NCBI RefSeq assembly: GCF_004000925.1
Contig: NZ_BIME01000004.1
Location: 248,001-312,000, forward strand
Source: Paenibacillus illinoisensis NBRC 15959
GTDB taxonomy: Bacteria > Bacillota > Bacilli > Paenibacillales > Paenibacillaceae
Length of the DNA stretch: 64,000 nucleotides
Reading direction: 5' to 3'
A program made the position numbers and the translations under genes. Under the pieces are notes generated by a model that had not been told where the DNA came from, made no database searches, and was given only the letters and a program-made list of their open reading frames with translations. Below are positions 25,180 through 32,292 of this stretch, piece by piece. Each line of letters begins with the position of its first letter. Positions within the stretch are counted from its first letter, which is position 1.

Positions 25180-25228
25180 AACGTCTTCATTTGGCTCGCA
25201 TAGGGCCGGACGAAGGCGTTTTTGTTTT
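25180..25228 (+). terminator. Rho-independent terminator of the permease operon
   Basis: AACGTCTTC pairs with GAAGGCGTT around an inner GGC/GCC stem, then TTTTTG. Confidence 0.8.
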
Positions 25229-25339
25229 AATTCATATGGATGTGATTAATGTACCGGAAAAGGGCGAAATATAATGGATAAGCAGGAAATGATTCTTCTA
25301 CATGATAGGTTGGGATTATATTCGAAGGAGGCGGACAAG

Positions 25340-25654
25340 ATGACGCAAATTCTTGGCACGTGGCTGATATTCATTTTGCTTCTGGTCATCCTGTATCGAG
25401 GCATTAAAAAACTGTCGCAATCGCATCAAAAGCCGGTGTTCAGACGCTGGGGCGGTTTGATGGCCGTATTATTTATCGTGGGGGCGGTGCCCTTGGGCTT
25501 TGCTTTTTATACCGAGTTAACCGATGAACGGCTGGATGCCAATATTGGGCTGGGAATCGCCATGCTTTTTGCCTGGGGCTACTGTGTTCTGCTGTGTTGT
25601 GCAGGTCTGATCATTTGGGGAAGGGTTGCGTACAAAAGATCCCAAAGAAATTGA
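25340..25654 (+). CDS. Small membrane protein with three helices, 104 aa
   Basis: Started at the ATG preceded by a perfect AAGGAGG; an alternative ATG 22 codons earlier (25274) has a weaker AAAGGG site. Three helices are clear: ILGTWLIFILLLVILY, LMAVLFIVGAVPLGFAFY and AMLFAWGYCVLLCCAGLIIW, with a basic cytosolic loop (KKLSQSHQKPVFRRW) between the first two. No family recognised. It stands alone between two terminators or promoters and no enzyme motif is visible. Confidence 0.6.
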   Translation: MTQILGTWLIFILLLVILYRGIKKLSQSHQKPVFRRWGGLMAVLFIVGAVPLGFAFYTELTDERLDANIGLGIAMLFAWGYCVLLCCAGLIIWGRVAYKRSQRN

Positions 25655-25749
25655 TCAGTAATCATGCTCTTCTTTTGCAACATCGGGTAGTGGAAAGCCG
25701 TCTATTATCAGAGAAATAGATTGCACCACATGTTGCCTATAGAGGGGGA

Positions 25750-26343
25750 ATGGAAGTGACCAGTCGTATGATCGTTCTTATGCTGCTCATCATCTTAATT
25801 CTTACAGGGTGTTCGGTACAGGTTCAGAAGGAAGGGGAACTGCCGCGAACAGATGCTCCCAAAGAGAAAGGGTTTACCGGCTATGTGGTGGATCGCAAAG
25901 AGAATTCCATCCTTGTTGTGAATCCCGAACATAAGGAATTCGGAACGAATGGAGAAACTAGTAAGTATTATCCGGCAAAATGGTTCACCAATGTACCTGA
26001 TTCTCAGATTGGTACGTATGTTGAAGTCTGGACGGATGGAAGTCCGGAGGTTGAGCCTTATCCAGGTCGTGCAAGAGCAGAGTCCATTGCAGAGTATGCT
26101 GCGGCAACTCCCGATGGCGCGAAGATCAGTGAGGCGGACGCAATTCGCGGCGGAATTTATTTATCCGATGGTAAGGAGATAAGTTTGCCGGTCATTGAAG
26201 ACGTTGAGTTTCATGCCGATAAAGGAATTTGGACGGTTCGCATGCGGGATGCCATGTCAGCGGATGATAATCAGGCCCAGATTGAACTCGAAGTCCGGGA
26301 TGTGAAGCCATTGGAATCGGTGCAAGAACAAAAAAGTGAATGA
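25750..26343 (+). CDS. DUF3221-type lipoprotein
   Basis: A 197-residue lipoprotein: signal helix RMIVLMLLIILILTGC with lipobox LTGC. The mature part has the DUF3221 pattern GYVVDRKENSILVVN ... YVEVWTDGSPEVEPYPGRARAESI, a small OB-like barrel. Family members are common in Bacillales and of unknown function. A C-terminal extension (ISEADAIRGGIYLSDG ... WTVRMRDAM) is unique to this one. ATG with GAGGGGGA upstream; a GTG two codons later is possible. Anchored outside the membrane. Confidence 0.8.
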   Translation: MEVTSRMIVLMLLIILILTGCSVQVQKEGELPRTDAPKEKGFTGYVVDRKENSILVVNPEHKEFGTNGETSKYYPAKWFTNVPDSQIGTYVEVWTDGSPEVEPYPGRARAESIAEYAAATPDGAKISEADAIRGGIYLSDGKEISLPVIEDVEFHADKGIWTVRMRDAMSADDNQAQIELEVRDVKPLESVQEQKSE

Positions 26344-26350
26344 AGCATAA

Positions 26351-26397
26351 AAAAACAAAAGCCCTCAGATCTGCTTATCTAGCATAACGAGGGCTTT
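26351..26397. terminator. Two-sided terminator between convergent genes
   Basis: AAAGCCCTC pairs with GAGGGCTTT. The T-run is best on the minus strand (A-run before the stem), serving the Mn catalase gene; on the plus strand the run is weak. Confidence 0.8.
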
Positions 26398-26423
26398 ATA
26401 TGTTATGACATGATCATGCTTTA

Positions 26424-27326
26424 TCAATCCGCAATATTTCCCGCCATCTTCAGACGACGTGCAATTTCCGCGAAGTCCTCATGCGAAATGCCTGGGGCGA
26501 ATTCTTCTTCCACCGCAGGGGCTTCCGGAATCGGAAAGCCTTCTGGAACACCTTGAATGACTTCAAGTGGTTGTCCATCTTCAGGGTGTGTTCCTTTCCA
26601 GATTTGGCTGATGGCATTAAAGTCTTTATCGCTATACGTGTACAGCTTGGTGTGTACGCCTTTTTCTTCATATTTTCGGGTCTCGGTGAACGCCTTGTTG
26701 TCCAATGAAGGAATAGGAACCAGCTTGGTCACGTTCACGCCTGTTGCAATTTCCAGTGCTTTGGCGTAGGCAACGACGTGTACGCCGCCGCGTACAAGCA
26801 GGAACCCAACCACTTCCCGTGCAGCAGGGTGGTCCGTCATTTCGTATACTTTCATTTTATGTGTACGTGCGCCGCATTCGAGGAAAAAGTTATGCAGCAG
26901 ATCCTCGACCAGATTACCACTGTTGAACACATTTGCACCGGTCCACGGGTTGCCCATGGAATCAAAAGGCATGGCACCTTGGGCCCCCGCCAGGTAATGA
27001 TAGGATAGACGTGCATCCTTCACGGAACCAAGGGGTGTATCATCGGGTTCCTTGTAGGCGGTTGAACCTCTGAGACATTGGTTTATCCCGTGAGACACCA
27101 GCTCCACGTGACCCAATTCTTCGGCTGTAATACTCATGACGAGGTCGTAGAAGGGCTTCAATTTTTCCTTGGAGCGAAAATTAAACGACTGATAGAGGTA
27201 ATTGTTCAACGTTGACATCTCTCCGAATTTGCCACCTAGCAGCTCCTGTATGGATGCAGCTGCATTCGGATCGGGCTTCTCGACATTGGGAATTTCAATC
27301 AAGATTTCATCCATTCGTTTGAACAT
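26424..27326 (-). CDS. Manganese catalase family protein
   Basis: A 300-residue di-manganese catalase that converts hydrogen peroxide to water and oxygen. The metal ligands fit: Glu36 (GKFGEMST), Glu70 with His73 (AEELGHVE), a second Glu in FFLECGARTH, and His in RGGVHVVAY. The four-helix bundle is followed by a C-terminal part with KLYTYSDKDFNAISQIWKG that wraps the partner subunit. ATG with CGAGGAGGTT upstream. Close to Bacillus YdbD and the spore-coat protein CotJC; as there is no cotJA/cotJB next to it, the general stress type (YdbD) is more likely. Confidence 0.92.
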   Translation of the reverse strand: MFKRMDEILIEIPNVEKPDPNAAASIQELLGGKFGEMSTLNNYLYQSFNFRSKEKLKPFYDLVMSITAEELGHVELVSHGINQCLRGSTAYKEPDDTPLGSVKDARLSYHYLAGAQGAMPFDSMGNPWTGANVFNSGNLVEDLLHNFFLECGARTHKMKVYEMTDHPAAREVVGFLLVRGGVHVVAYAKALEIATGVNVTKLVPIPSLDNKAFTETRKYEEKGVHTKLYTYSDKDFNAISQIWKGTHPEDGQPLEVIQGVPEGFPIPEAPAVEEEFAPGISHEDFAEIARRLKMAGNIAD

Positions 27327-27542
27327 TTACATATAACCTCCTCGAAATGGGTGTTCAGATCATACTTCAGTCTATCAAGGCCTATTACACATAGAATGGG
27401 AGAATCAAACCGTATATAGCATATTTGGGGCTAAAGACGTATATATCCGATTCAGGATCTAGTTTCCATTGGGGATGTATTAGGGTTACAATTAGAGTCA
27501 TTGAGGATTTTCGCTGAGGGCAATGAAAAGGAGGACAAGGTT

Positions 27543-27836
27543 TTGCTTAAACGTTGGCTTATCGCTGTATTTACGATAGGTATACTTTTACTTCTTCATG
27601 TGGAGCAGGTCTCTGCTTATGTTCATCATGAAGTCGAAGTGGATCAACAAACGAGGGAAGCCTTAAAGAAAAAGTATGGGCTGGATGCACCGTCCGATCC
27701 GGACCCCACGAATCATGTATTGTCAGGTGACTGGGGAATAAGCTTCAATCCTCCCCTGGATCGGCATCAAACGATCCTCCAGATTGTTCGCTGGGTTCAG
27801 CATCCTGTAACGTTAATCATTCGACTGATCGTGTAA
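27543..27836 (+). CDS. Small exported protein resembling an OppB/DppB N-terminal fragment, 97 aa
   Basis: TTG start with AAAGGAGG eight bases upstream. The first 30 residues form a signal-like helix (WLIAVFTIGILLLLHVEQVSA). The rest contains TREALKKKYGLDAP and LSGDWGISFNPP, which read like the first extracellular loop of oligopeptide ABC permeases (typically ...LrxkyGLDxP...GDlGxSf...). The later permease helices are absent; instead the protein ends in a hydrophobic segment (HPVTLIIRLIV). It is either the remnant of a truncated permease or a small protein that has kept this loop. Comparison from memory only. Confidence 0.55.
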   Translation: MLKRWLIAVFTIGILLLLHVEQVSAYVHHEVEVDQQTREALKKKYGLDAPSDPDPTNHVLSGDWGISFNPPLDRHQTILQIVRWVQHPVTLIIRLIV

Positions 27837-27889
27837 AATCATCCTCCCATGGGCAGGCTAACGGAAACAAGCCCCAAGGAGTGATTGAT

Positions 27890-28210
27890 ATGAGATTACT
27901 TATCGTTACACTGTTGACGATTATGCTGAGTTTGTCGGGACTAGCCACCAGTTCAGCGGCTCCCATTCCGGATTATGCGAAGTGGGGAATCATCGCGGTA
28001 AAAGAAACGCAGACCAAATATAATGTGGACATACTGGATTACAAGCATATTGGACGTACATCGCTGACAGCCAACCAATCCCGGGAGCAGTTTAAGTTAT
28101 GGGTGCGGGGCAAGGATGGCAAAGAGTTTGCTGTGTATGTCAATGTTGATTTTAATCCGTCTACGCAGCAGTTAAAAAAGGTGCAGTTCAGTGAATCGGA
28201 TCGACACTAA
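27890..28210 (+). CDS. DUF3889 family exported protein
   Basis: A 106-residue protein with a cleavable signal (LLIVTLLTIMLSLSGLATSSAA|APIPDY, approximate). The mature part has the DUF3889 pattern: PDYAKWGIIAVKETQTKYNVDILDYKHIGR ... FKLWVRGKDGKEFAVYVNVDF, a cystatin-like fold found in many Bacillales exported proteins (YqzG). The ATG after AAGGAGTGATTG is chosen; a GTG three codons earlier overlaps the site. Function unknown, probably cell-wall associated. Confidence 0.85.
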   Translation: MRLLIVTLLTIMLSLSGLATSSAAPIPDYAKWGIIAVKETQTKYNVDILDYKHIGRTSLTANQSREQFKLWVRGKDGKEFAVYVNVDFNPSTQQLKKVQFSESDRH

Positions 28211-28221
28211 AAAATAAAAAA

Positions 28222-28262
28222 AGCCAGGCATCTCTGATTGATGGGACAAGCCTGGTTTTTTG
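28222..28262 (+). terminator. Rho-independent terminator
   Basis: AGCCAGGC-type stem (CCAGGC with GCCTGG) followed by TTTTTT. Confidence 0.8.
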
Positions 28263-28355
28263 CTGTATAAAATCCTTTTTTTAGTCATTGAATAAAGAAC
28301 CTATGTTCGCATATAATAAGGAATACAAACAAACGTTCTTATTGGAGGGATGATT

Positions 28356-28568
28356 ATGCTGGGGAAATATATTGGCCAGATGGTGGAACTCGTGTACATG
28401 GATCGAGCAGGACATATTACGCAGCGTCAGATTCGTATTAACAGTGTGCGAGGTGGGAGAATCCGAGCATCCGCAGGAGCAGATGGATCACCCCGGACAT
28501 TCCTGGAGCAAGGTATTCTGGCATGGCGTCCTATCCTTCATAAGGACGGGAAGGCGGGCATATGTTAA
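28356..28568 (+). CDS. Small WYL-like protein, 70 aa
   Basis: ATG with GGAGGG seven bases upstream. The product has the strands and signature-like pattern of the C-terminal half of WYL domains: VELVYMDRAGHITQRQIRI followed by RIRASAGADGSPRTFLEQGILAWRPI, where YxDxxGxxTxRxI and RTFxxxxILA correspond to WYL transcription-factor ligand domains. Here the domain stands alone and is minimal. It overlaps the next gene by seven bases, so the two are made together. A role as ligand sensor for the winged-helix partner is an inference. Confidence 0.6.
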   Translation: MLGKYIGQMVELVYMDRAGHITQRQIRINSVRGGRIRASAGADGSPRTFLEQGILAWRPILHKDGKAGIC

Positions 28569-28843
28569 ACGATTTTGAACGGAAGATTTTACGAATTATC
28601 GTTAATTATGCCGGGCAGCGACGACGTATGCCTCGAATGGATGAGCTCGAGAACAAGACGGGGCGAAGCCGGGATCTTATTCGCGAATCATTGCTTGAAC
28701 TGGAGCGCAGACAGCATATTAACTGGGCCAATAAGTCCACGCTGGAAGGAATACAAATCTTGCAGGCATGGGAACAGGATCCGCAGCCGATTCGCAAGAG
28801 TCAGCCTGCTGGAGATGCCGTTAAATATTTTTTGGAATACTAG
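28562..28843 (+). CDS. Small winged-helix DNA-binding protein, 93 aa
   Basis: Overlaps the WYL-like gene by seven bases (ATGTTAA). The 93 residues form one helix-turn-helix domain: FERKILRIIVNYAGQRRRMPRMDELENKTGRSRDLIRESLLELERRQHINW, with an Arg-rich turn and a wing (ILQAWEQDP). The size and overlap suggest it makes a two-protein regulator with the preceding small protein: DNA-binding and sensing parts that in WYL regulators are usually one chain. Target genes unknown. Confidence 0.65.
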   Translation: MLNDFERKILRIIVNYAGQRRRMPRMDELENKTGRSRDLIRESLLELERRQHINWANKSTLEGIQILQAWEQDPQPIRKSQPAGDAVKYFLEY

Positions 28844-28863
28844 GGAAACTTTATTGCGAAATG

Positions 28864-28894
28864 AAAAAACGCCAATCCGAGATGCGGACTGGCG
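28864..28894 (-). terminator. Rho-independent terminator of the DUF3892 gene
   Basis: On the minus strand GCCAGTCCG pairs with CGGATTGGC, then TTTTTT. Confidence 0.8.
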
Positions 28895-28925
28895 CTTGCT
28901 TCGTTATTGCACATCGTTCATATAT

Positions 28926-29165
28926 TCAGAAAGTGGGGAGTTGATCTAGATTGTTGGTCGGGTCGCCGTCTGCATCGCCGCGAATGTACATTTCCCCGTC
29001 CTTGCCTTTAAACACATTCACACCCGCTATGGCTCCTGCCTGTACTTCTGCCAGCGCTTGTTGATAATCAAGTATGCGTCCAGATGAGGTTTGAAAGCCA
29101 GTCAGATCACCGTCACCATTTTTTTGTACTGCTGTGAAGCTCTCACGTGTCGTCTGATTCATCAT
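28926..29165 (-). CDS. DUF3892 domain protein, 79 aa
   Basis: ATG (two in a row) with AAGGAGTGTGAC upstream. A 79-residue soluble protein in the DUF3892 pattern: a strand with FTAVQKNGDGDLTGFQTSSGRILDY, a helix of the type QQALAEVQAGAIAGV and a strand with NVFKGKDGEMYIRGDADGDP. Family members are common in Firmicutes, of unknown function. It is followed by a terminator and stands as one gene. Confidence 0.8.
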   Translation of the reverse strand: MMNQTTRESFTAVQKNGDGDLTGFQTSSGRILDYQQALAEVQAGAIAGVNVFKGKDGEMYIRGDADGDPTNNLDQLPTF

Positions 29166-29288
29166 GTCACACTCCTTATCTGAGGAAATGAGAATTTGAG
29201 TTCCCCTTTAGCCTGTCCGAATCGAAGAAAAGTATGCATGGCATCGTAGAACACTTGTAAACACGTAAGATTCACTGAAGGATAGGGT

Positions 29289-29738
29289 TTACAGACTCTT
29301 TCTCATGCGTACGTGCAGAATGTCGGCATCATAAAAAGGCTCTTCCGAGATCACTTCATATCCGAGCTTCTCATAAAATTTCTGGGCTTGACATTGCGCA
29401 TCCAGTACAGAGTAAGTCAAGCCAAGCTCCCGTGCCCGCTCTTCCATGGCTAGCAGGAGTACACGTCCATAACCGAATGAACGGTGGGATTGAAGCACAG
29501 CAATTCGCTGCATTTTGGCTGTATCCTTGCTGTAATAGATAAGTCGTCCTGTAGCTACAGCCTTTTCGTCCGTACTTAATAAAACATGATGTACATCAGG
29601 ACTGATGACATCAAATTGATCGATTTCAATCTCGGCAGGCACCTGCTGCTCGATGACAAAAACGTCATGGCGGATGCCCAATGCTTGCTGGAGCTGTTCA
29701 TCTGTCGTTACATAACTAATTTCGGCTGCCAATTCCAT
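29289..29738 (-). CDS. GNAT acetyltransferase (YjcF-like)
   Basis: A 149-residue N-acetyltransferase. The N-terminal signature of the YjcF/ElaA group is visible (IRHDVFVIEQQVPAEIEIDQFD), then acetyl-CoA loop QSHRSFGYGRVLL (Q/RxxGxG/A), and the final strand with AQKFYEKLGYEVISEEP and HVRMRK. It transfers an acetyl group to an unknown small acceptor. ATG start after GAAAGAAGGA. Single gene. Confidence 0.9.
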   Translation of the reverse strand: MELAAEISYVTTDEQLQQALGIRHDVFVIEQQVPAEIEIDQFDVISPDVHHVLLSTDEKAVATGRLIYYSKDTAKMQRIAVLQSHRSFGYGRVLLLAMEERARELGLTYSVLDAQCQAQKFYEKLGYEVISEEPFYDADILHVRMRKSL

Positions 29739-29840
29739 TCCTTCTTTCTGCTCTTGAGCGACATATCAGACTGCATTATACAAAAAATCGCTTTTCCTGT
29801 ATAGTTGAGTCTGGAACATATTGGGAGAGGGGCGAAGAGG

Positions 29841-29954
29841 ATGGGCTTGGCAGGAATTATGACCATTACACTCTTGATGTCTGCCGGAATGATCGCTTTA
29901 TTATATTACGTAACCAAGAAAGCCTACTCCAGAAAGTGGGATGAGGATGAGTGA
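29841..29954 (+). CDS. Single-helix membrane micro-protein, 37 aa (YtzI-like)
   Basis: ATG with a GGGAGAGGGGCGAAGAGG site. One membrane helix (IMTITLLMSAGMIALLYYV) followed by TKKAYSRKWDEDE, a basic then acidic cytosolic tail. The KAYSRKWD segment resembles the YtzI family of Bacillales, but the resemblance is slight. Its stop is 12 bases from the stop of the facing lipoprotein gene. Confidence 0.6.
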   Translation: MGLAGIMTITLLMSAGMIALLYYVTKKAYSRKWDEDE

Positions 29955-29965
29955 TAACAAGAGTG

Positions 29966-30211
29966 TCAGGGCAAAAGTTCACTGTTTCCCTGAGGCGAAT
30001 AGACCTCTTCATGGACAGATTTCGAGTAGACATCGAGCCAAACAGGCAAGTCATCCGTTACATTCGGTTGCTGTAGTTGTTGAAATCGCACGGTATGTTC
30101 ATCCCGTTCCAGACTGCATCCGGAGATCACGAGAATAAGTATGGTGAGGGGGAGAATGAAGCCCAATTTTTTGCAATGGGTCCAGGATTCATGGGAGTTT
30201 GCGTGTGGCAT
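29966..30211 (-). CDS. Small hypothetical lipoprotein, 81 aa
   Basis: The ATG after AAAGAGGTGACTCCT opens an 81-codon frame. A signal helix (LGFILPLTILILVISGC) ends in lipobox ISGC, leaving a mature part of about 50 residues rich in Gln, Asp and Val (SLERDEHTVRFQQLQQPNV, split). No fold or family recognised. It is convergent with the micro-protein at 29841. Confidence 0.6.
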   Translation of the reverse strand: MPHANSHESWTHCKKLGFILPLTILILVISGCSLERDEHTVRFQQLQQPNVTDDLPVWLDVYSKSVHEEVYSPQGNSELLP

Positions 30212-30287
30212 AGGAGTCACCTCTTTAATGAAATGGTAATCATTCCTTAGTGTGCTCCAATCTCCACAAAATATAACCAATAAACCA

Positions 30288-30317
30288 TTGACATTGTACG
30301 CGTTTACTTGGTATGAT
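30288..30317 (+). promoter_or_regulatory. Sigma-A promoter of tRNA-Val
   Basis: TTGACA, 18 bases, TATGAT; the tRNA begins 34 bases later. Confidence 0.65.
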
Positions 30318-30351
30318 ACTGTTACTTCATTCGAACAGAATAGGTTATCAT

Positions 30352-30424
30352 GATCTGTTAGCTCAGCTGGGAGAGCACTATCTTGACAGGGTAGGGGTCA
30401 GTGGTTCGAGCCCACTACAGATCA
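30352..30424 (+). tRNA. tRNA-Val (GAC)
   Basis: A 73-nt cloverleaf with acceptor GATCTGT/ACAGATC, anticodon loop TTGACAG, T-arm GGTTCGAGC and discriminator A. CCA not encoded. Confidence 0.95.
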
Positions 30425-30429
30425 TAACG

Positions 30430-30458
30430 AAAAGCCCTTGCGTAGCAAGGGCTTTTTT
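30430..30458 (+). terminator. Rho-independent terminator of tRNA-Val
   Basis: AAAGCCCTTGC, GTA, GCAAGGGCTTT, T-run. The core equals that of the hairpin at 6417. Confidence 0.92.
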
Positions 30459-30534
30459 CTTATTTGTTTCGAAAATTCACAAAAAAACTTGAATGAGACT
30501 CAGAGACAATAAAATAAGAAAACGAAGTGTTGAA

Positions 30535-30560
30535 GTCGCCAAATTGGTGGCTTTTTTTTT
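30535..30560 (+). terminator. Weak second terminator
   Basis: Short stem GCCA/TGGC with loop AATTGG, followed by nine T. No gene is seen between it and the tRNA terminator, so it may be left from a lost gene. Confidence 0.45.
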
Positions 30561-30575
30561 ATAACAAAATAATTA

Positions 30576-30613
30576 TTTACAAACAAAATTAAATTGTGTA
30601 CAATCAAATTGCA
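30576..30613 (+). promoter_or_regulatory. ohr promoter with OhrR-type operator
   Basis: TTTACA, 17 bases, TACAAT. The operator AATTAAATTGTGTACAAT + CAAATTG overlaps the -10 and closely follows the Bacillus OhrR site (TACAATT-AAATTGTATACAATT-AAATTGTA). OhrR would leave it when oxidised by organic peroxides. No ohrR gene lies next to it. Confidence 0.7.
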
Positions 30614-30674
30614 AACAATTAGTAAATGAGATTATTTTATCAAATAAAATCAATGACGAAGAGGAGAAATTACA

Positions 30675-31094
30675 ATGAAAACTCTATATGAAACGACAGT
30701 AATCAATACAGGTGGACGTCAAGGGATCGTACAATCACCAGATAACGTATTTATGCTGGATGTAGCTGCACCGCCGGAGCTTGGTGGTAAAGTGACTACG
30801 GCTACGAATCCGGAGCAGCTGTTTGCAGCTGGATACAGTGCATGCTTTAACTCTGCTTTGGAATTTCAATTGAAGAAACACAATGTGGAAATTGAGCGAA
30901 GCACCGTATCTGCAACGGTGATGCTTGTTACAGATCCTTCGGACAACGGAGTAAAGTTGGAAGTGGAGCTGGAAGTGAAAATCGAGGGTTTGGATGAAGA
31001 GACCGCACAGAAATTTGTCAAACTTGCCCATGACTATTGCCCATACTCCAAAGGAATCAGAGGCAATGTAAATGTAACTCTGGAGATGGCGTAA
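30675..31094 (+). CDS. ohrA: Organic hydroperoxide resistance protein
   Basis: A 139-residue thiol peroxidase of the Ohr/OsmC family. It reduces organic and fatty-acid hydroperoxides using two cysteines: Cys57 in GYSACFNSAL (peroxidatic) and Cys122 in DYCPYSKG (resolving). The Arg of the active site is in GGRQGIV, and ATNPEQLFAAGYSACF is the family signature. It forms a dimer in the cytosol. The upstream operator suggests repression by OhrR in unstressed cells. ATG with AAGAGGAG upstream. Single gene with long terminator. Confidence 0.95.
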   Translation: MKTLYETTVINTGGRQGIVQSPDNVFMLDVAAPPELGGKVTTATNPEQLFAAGYSACFNSALEFQLKKHNVEIERSTVSATVMLVTDPSDNGVKLEVELEVKIEGLDEETAQKFVKLAHDYCPYSKGIRGNVNVTLEMA

Positions 31095-31111
31095 CAATCA
31101 ATACGAACTAA

Positions 31112-31180
31112 GAACACCTTCAAATGTCTGTCCCATTACCGTTGCAAAAAGGGGAAAGGACAGAGTTGAAGGTGTTTTTT
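31112..31180 (+). terminator. Rho-independent terminator of ohrA
   Basis: AACACCTTCAA ... TTGAAGGTGTT with an inner TCTGTCC/GGACAGA stem, then TTTTTT. Confidence 0.9.
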
Positions 31181-31222
31181 ATTATGGGGGCCGGAGAGTA
31201 AACCTTGAAGGTTGAAGGTTGA

Positions 31223-31245
31223 AATATACCCACGTGGGGTATATT
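31223..31245 (+). promoter_or_regulatory. CsoR-like palindrome before ydhK
   Basis: AATATACCC and GGGTATATT are exact inverted repeats around ACGTG. TACCC-NNN-GGGGTA palindromes are typical of CsoR-family copper sensors; it lies 38 bases before the ydhK-type ATG. Confidence 0.6.
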
Positions 31246-31282
31246 ATAAGTATCTAAATTCGTATTTCAAAGGAGAGTTGAG

Positions 31283-31858
31283 ATGAAAAAGTACGTAATG
31301 ATGATGGTATCTCTACTGATCACCGGAAGTCTGATAGTAAGTGGTTGCGGTAAAAATACGGAACAGAATAGCAGCAATGGCAGCGGAGACAGCAATAACA
31401 GTCATACAGCCACTACAGGAGAAATGCACCATTCGGATTCAGGAGAGCTGCCGCAAGGGCTTATGGAAAAGGTGGATCCTACATATCCGGTTGGCAGCCA
31501 GGTTATCATGAGTGCCGACCATATGTCCGGTATGAAAGGGGCAACCGCCACGATTGTTGGAGCATATGAAACGACCGTTTATGCTGTTACGTATACACCG
31601 ACAACGGGAGGAGAGCCGGTGAAGAATCACAAGTGGGTGATCCAGGAGGAAATGAAGGAGCCCAACGACGAGCCCTCTAAAGTTGGAGCAGAGGTTGTAT
31701 TGGATGCCGATCACATGCCCGGTATGAAAGGGGCGAAAGCCACCGTTGATTCCGCTGAACAGACGACAGTGTATATGGTGGATTACATTCCGACAACTGG
31801 AGGAGATCTGGTGAAAAATCATAAATGGGTTACAGAGAATGAGTTATCCGCTGAATAG
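31283..31858 (+). CDS. YdhK-family (DUF1541) lipoprotein
   Basis: A 191-residue lipoprotein: signal helix with lipobox VSGC, then a Ser/Asn/Gly-rich linker with His (HHSDSGEL). Two tandem DUF1541 repeats of about 57 residues follow, each with VGxxV, ADHMxGMKGAxAT, TTVYxVxYxPTTGG and VKNHKWV. The regular His, Met and Asp residues could bind copper or another soft metal. Upstream is a CsoR-like palindrome, consistent with copper control. ATG after AAAGGAGAG. It is anchored on the outer membrane face. Confidence 0.9.
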   Translation: MKKYVMMMVSLLITGSLIVSGCGKNTEQNSSNGSGDSNNSHTATTGEMHHSDSGELPQGLMEKVDPTYPVGSQVIMSADHMSGMKGATATIVGAYETTVYAVTYTPTTGGEPVKNHKWVIQEEMKEPNDEPSKVGAEVVLDADHMPGMKGAKATVDSAEQTTVYMVDYIPTTGGDLVKNHKWVTENELSAE

Positions 31859-31957
31859 ATAACAGAATCTACTATGAGATTAATTAATTCTTTAACTCAA
31901 TTCTGGGTTATAATGGAACTTAAAGGCGGAACATAGCTGCTGGAAAGGGGAATGTAT

Positions 31958-32140
31958 ATGATGGATTTTAGCAAACCACCGCATGCCTCAGAGACAGAAA
32001 CACACAGCCAGCGTCATCAGGAGCGTGAAAAACAGCTTATATCGGGTGGAGGTAAAGGCATTTGGTGGGAAATCAGCAACTGGCTGATTCTTGGAGGAAT
32101 TCTGGTTGTCCTATTCTTACTGTTCAAGTATGTTTTCTGA
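31958..32140 (+). CDS. Small membrane protein, 60 aa
   Basis: Three in-frame ATGs stand close together; the middle one has the best distance to GGAAAGGGG. The N-terminal 38 residues are polar, with HASETETHSQRHQEREKQL, then WWEISNWLILGGILVVLFLLFKYVF makes a membrane helix. Probably a tail-anchored cytosolic protein. No family recognised. A terminator follows, before the TetR operator. Confidence 0.55.
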   Translation: MMDFSKPPHASETETHSQRHQEREKQLISGGGKGIWWEISNWLILGGILVVLFLLFKYVF

Positions 32141-32158
32141 ATAAATAGAGGATCAGAT

Positions 32159-32184
32159 GAAGAGTCCATTGCTGGGCTCTTTTT
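32159..32184 (+). terminator. Rho-independent terminator
   Basis: AGAGTCCA, TTGC, TGGGCTCT, TTTTT. Confidence 0.8.
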
Positions 32185-32213
32185 GCTGTTAGAAAAAGTA
32201 CATATCATTAGAA

Positions 32214-32266
32214 ATGACAAATGACAAAAATCAATATTTGTCATTTGTCATAAACTGTGATAATCT
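32214..32266 (+). promoter_or_regulatory. TetR promoter with 15-bp perfect inverted-repeat operator
   Basis: ATGACAAATGACAAA (32214-32228) is an exact inverted repeat of TTTGTCATTTGTCAT (32237-32251) across an 8-base spacer. Each arm is itself a tandem copy of ATGACAA. The right arm holds the -35 (TTGTCA, 32238-32243); a 17-base spacer and TAATCT follow. Autorepression of the tetR-SDR operon is the natural reading. Confidence 0.8.
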
Positions 32267-32292
32267 AACTTTACGACGGAGGTGACAAATGG

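Noticed and set aside
31201..31222. Short direct repeat (CCTTGAAGG/TTGAAGGTTGAA) before the CsoR-like site as an operator
   Set aside because: Only two imperfect copies of a simple sequence; more easily explained by chance than by a binding site.
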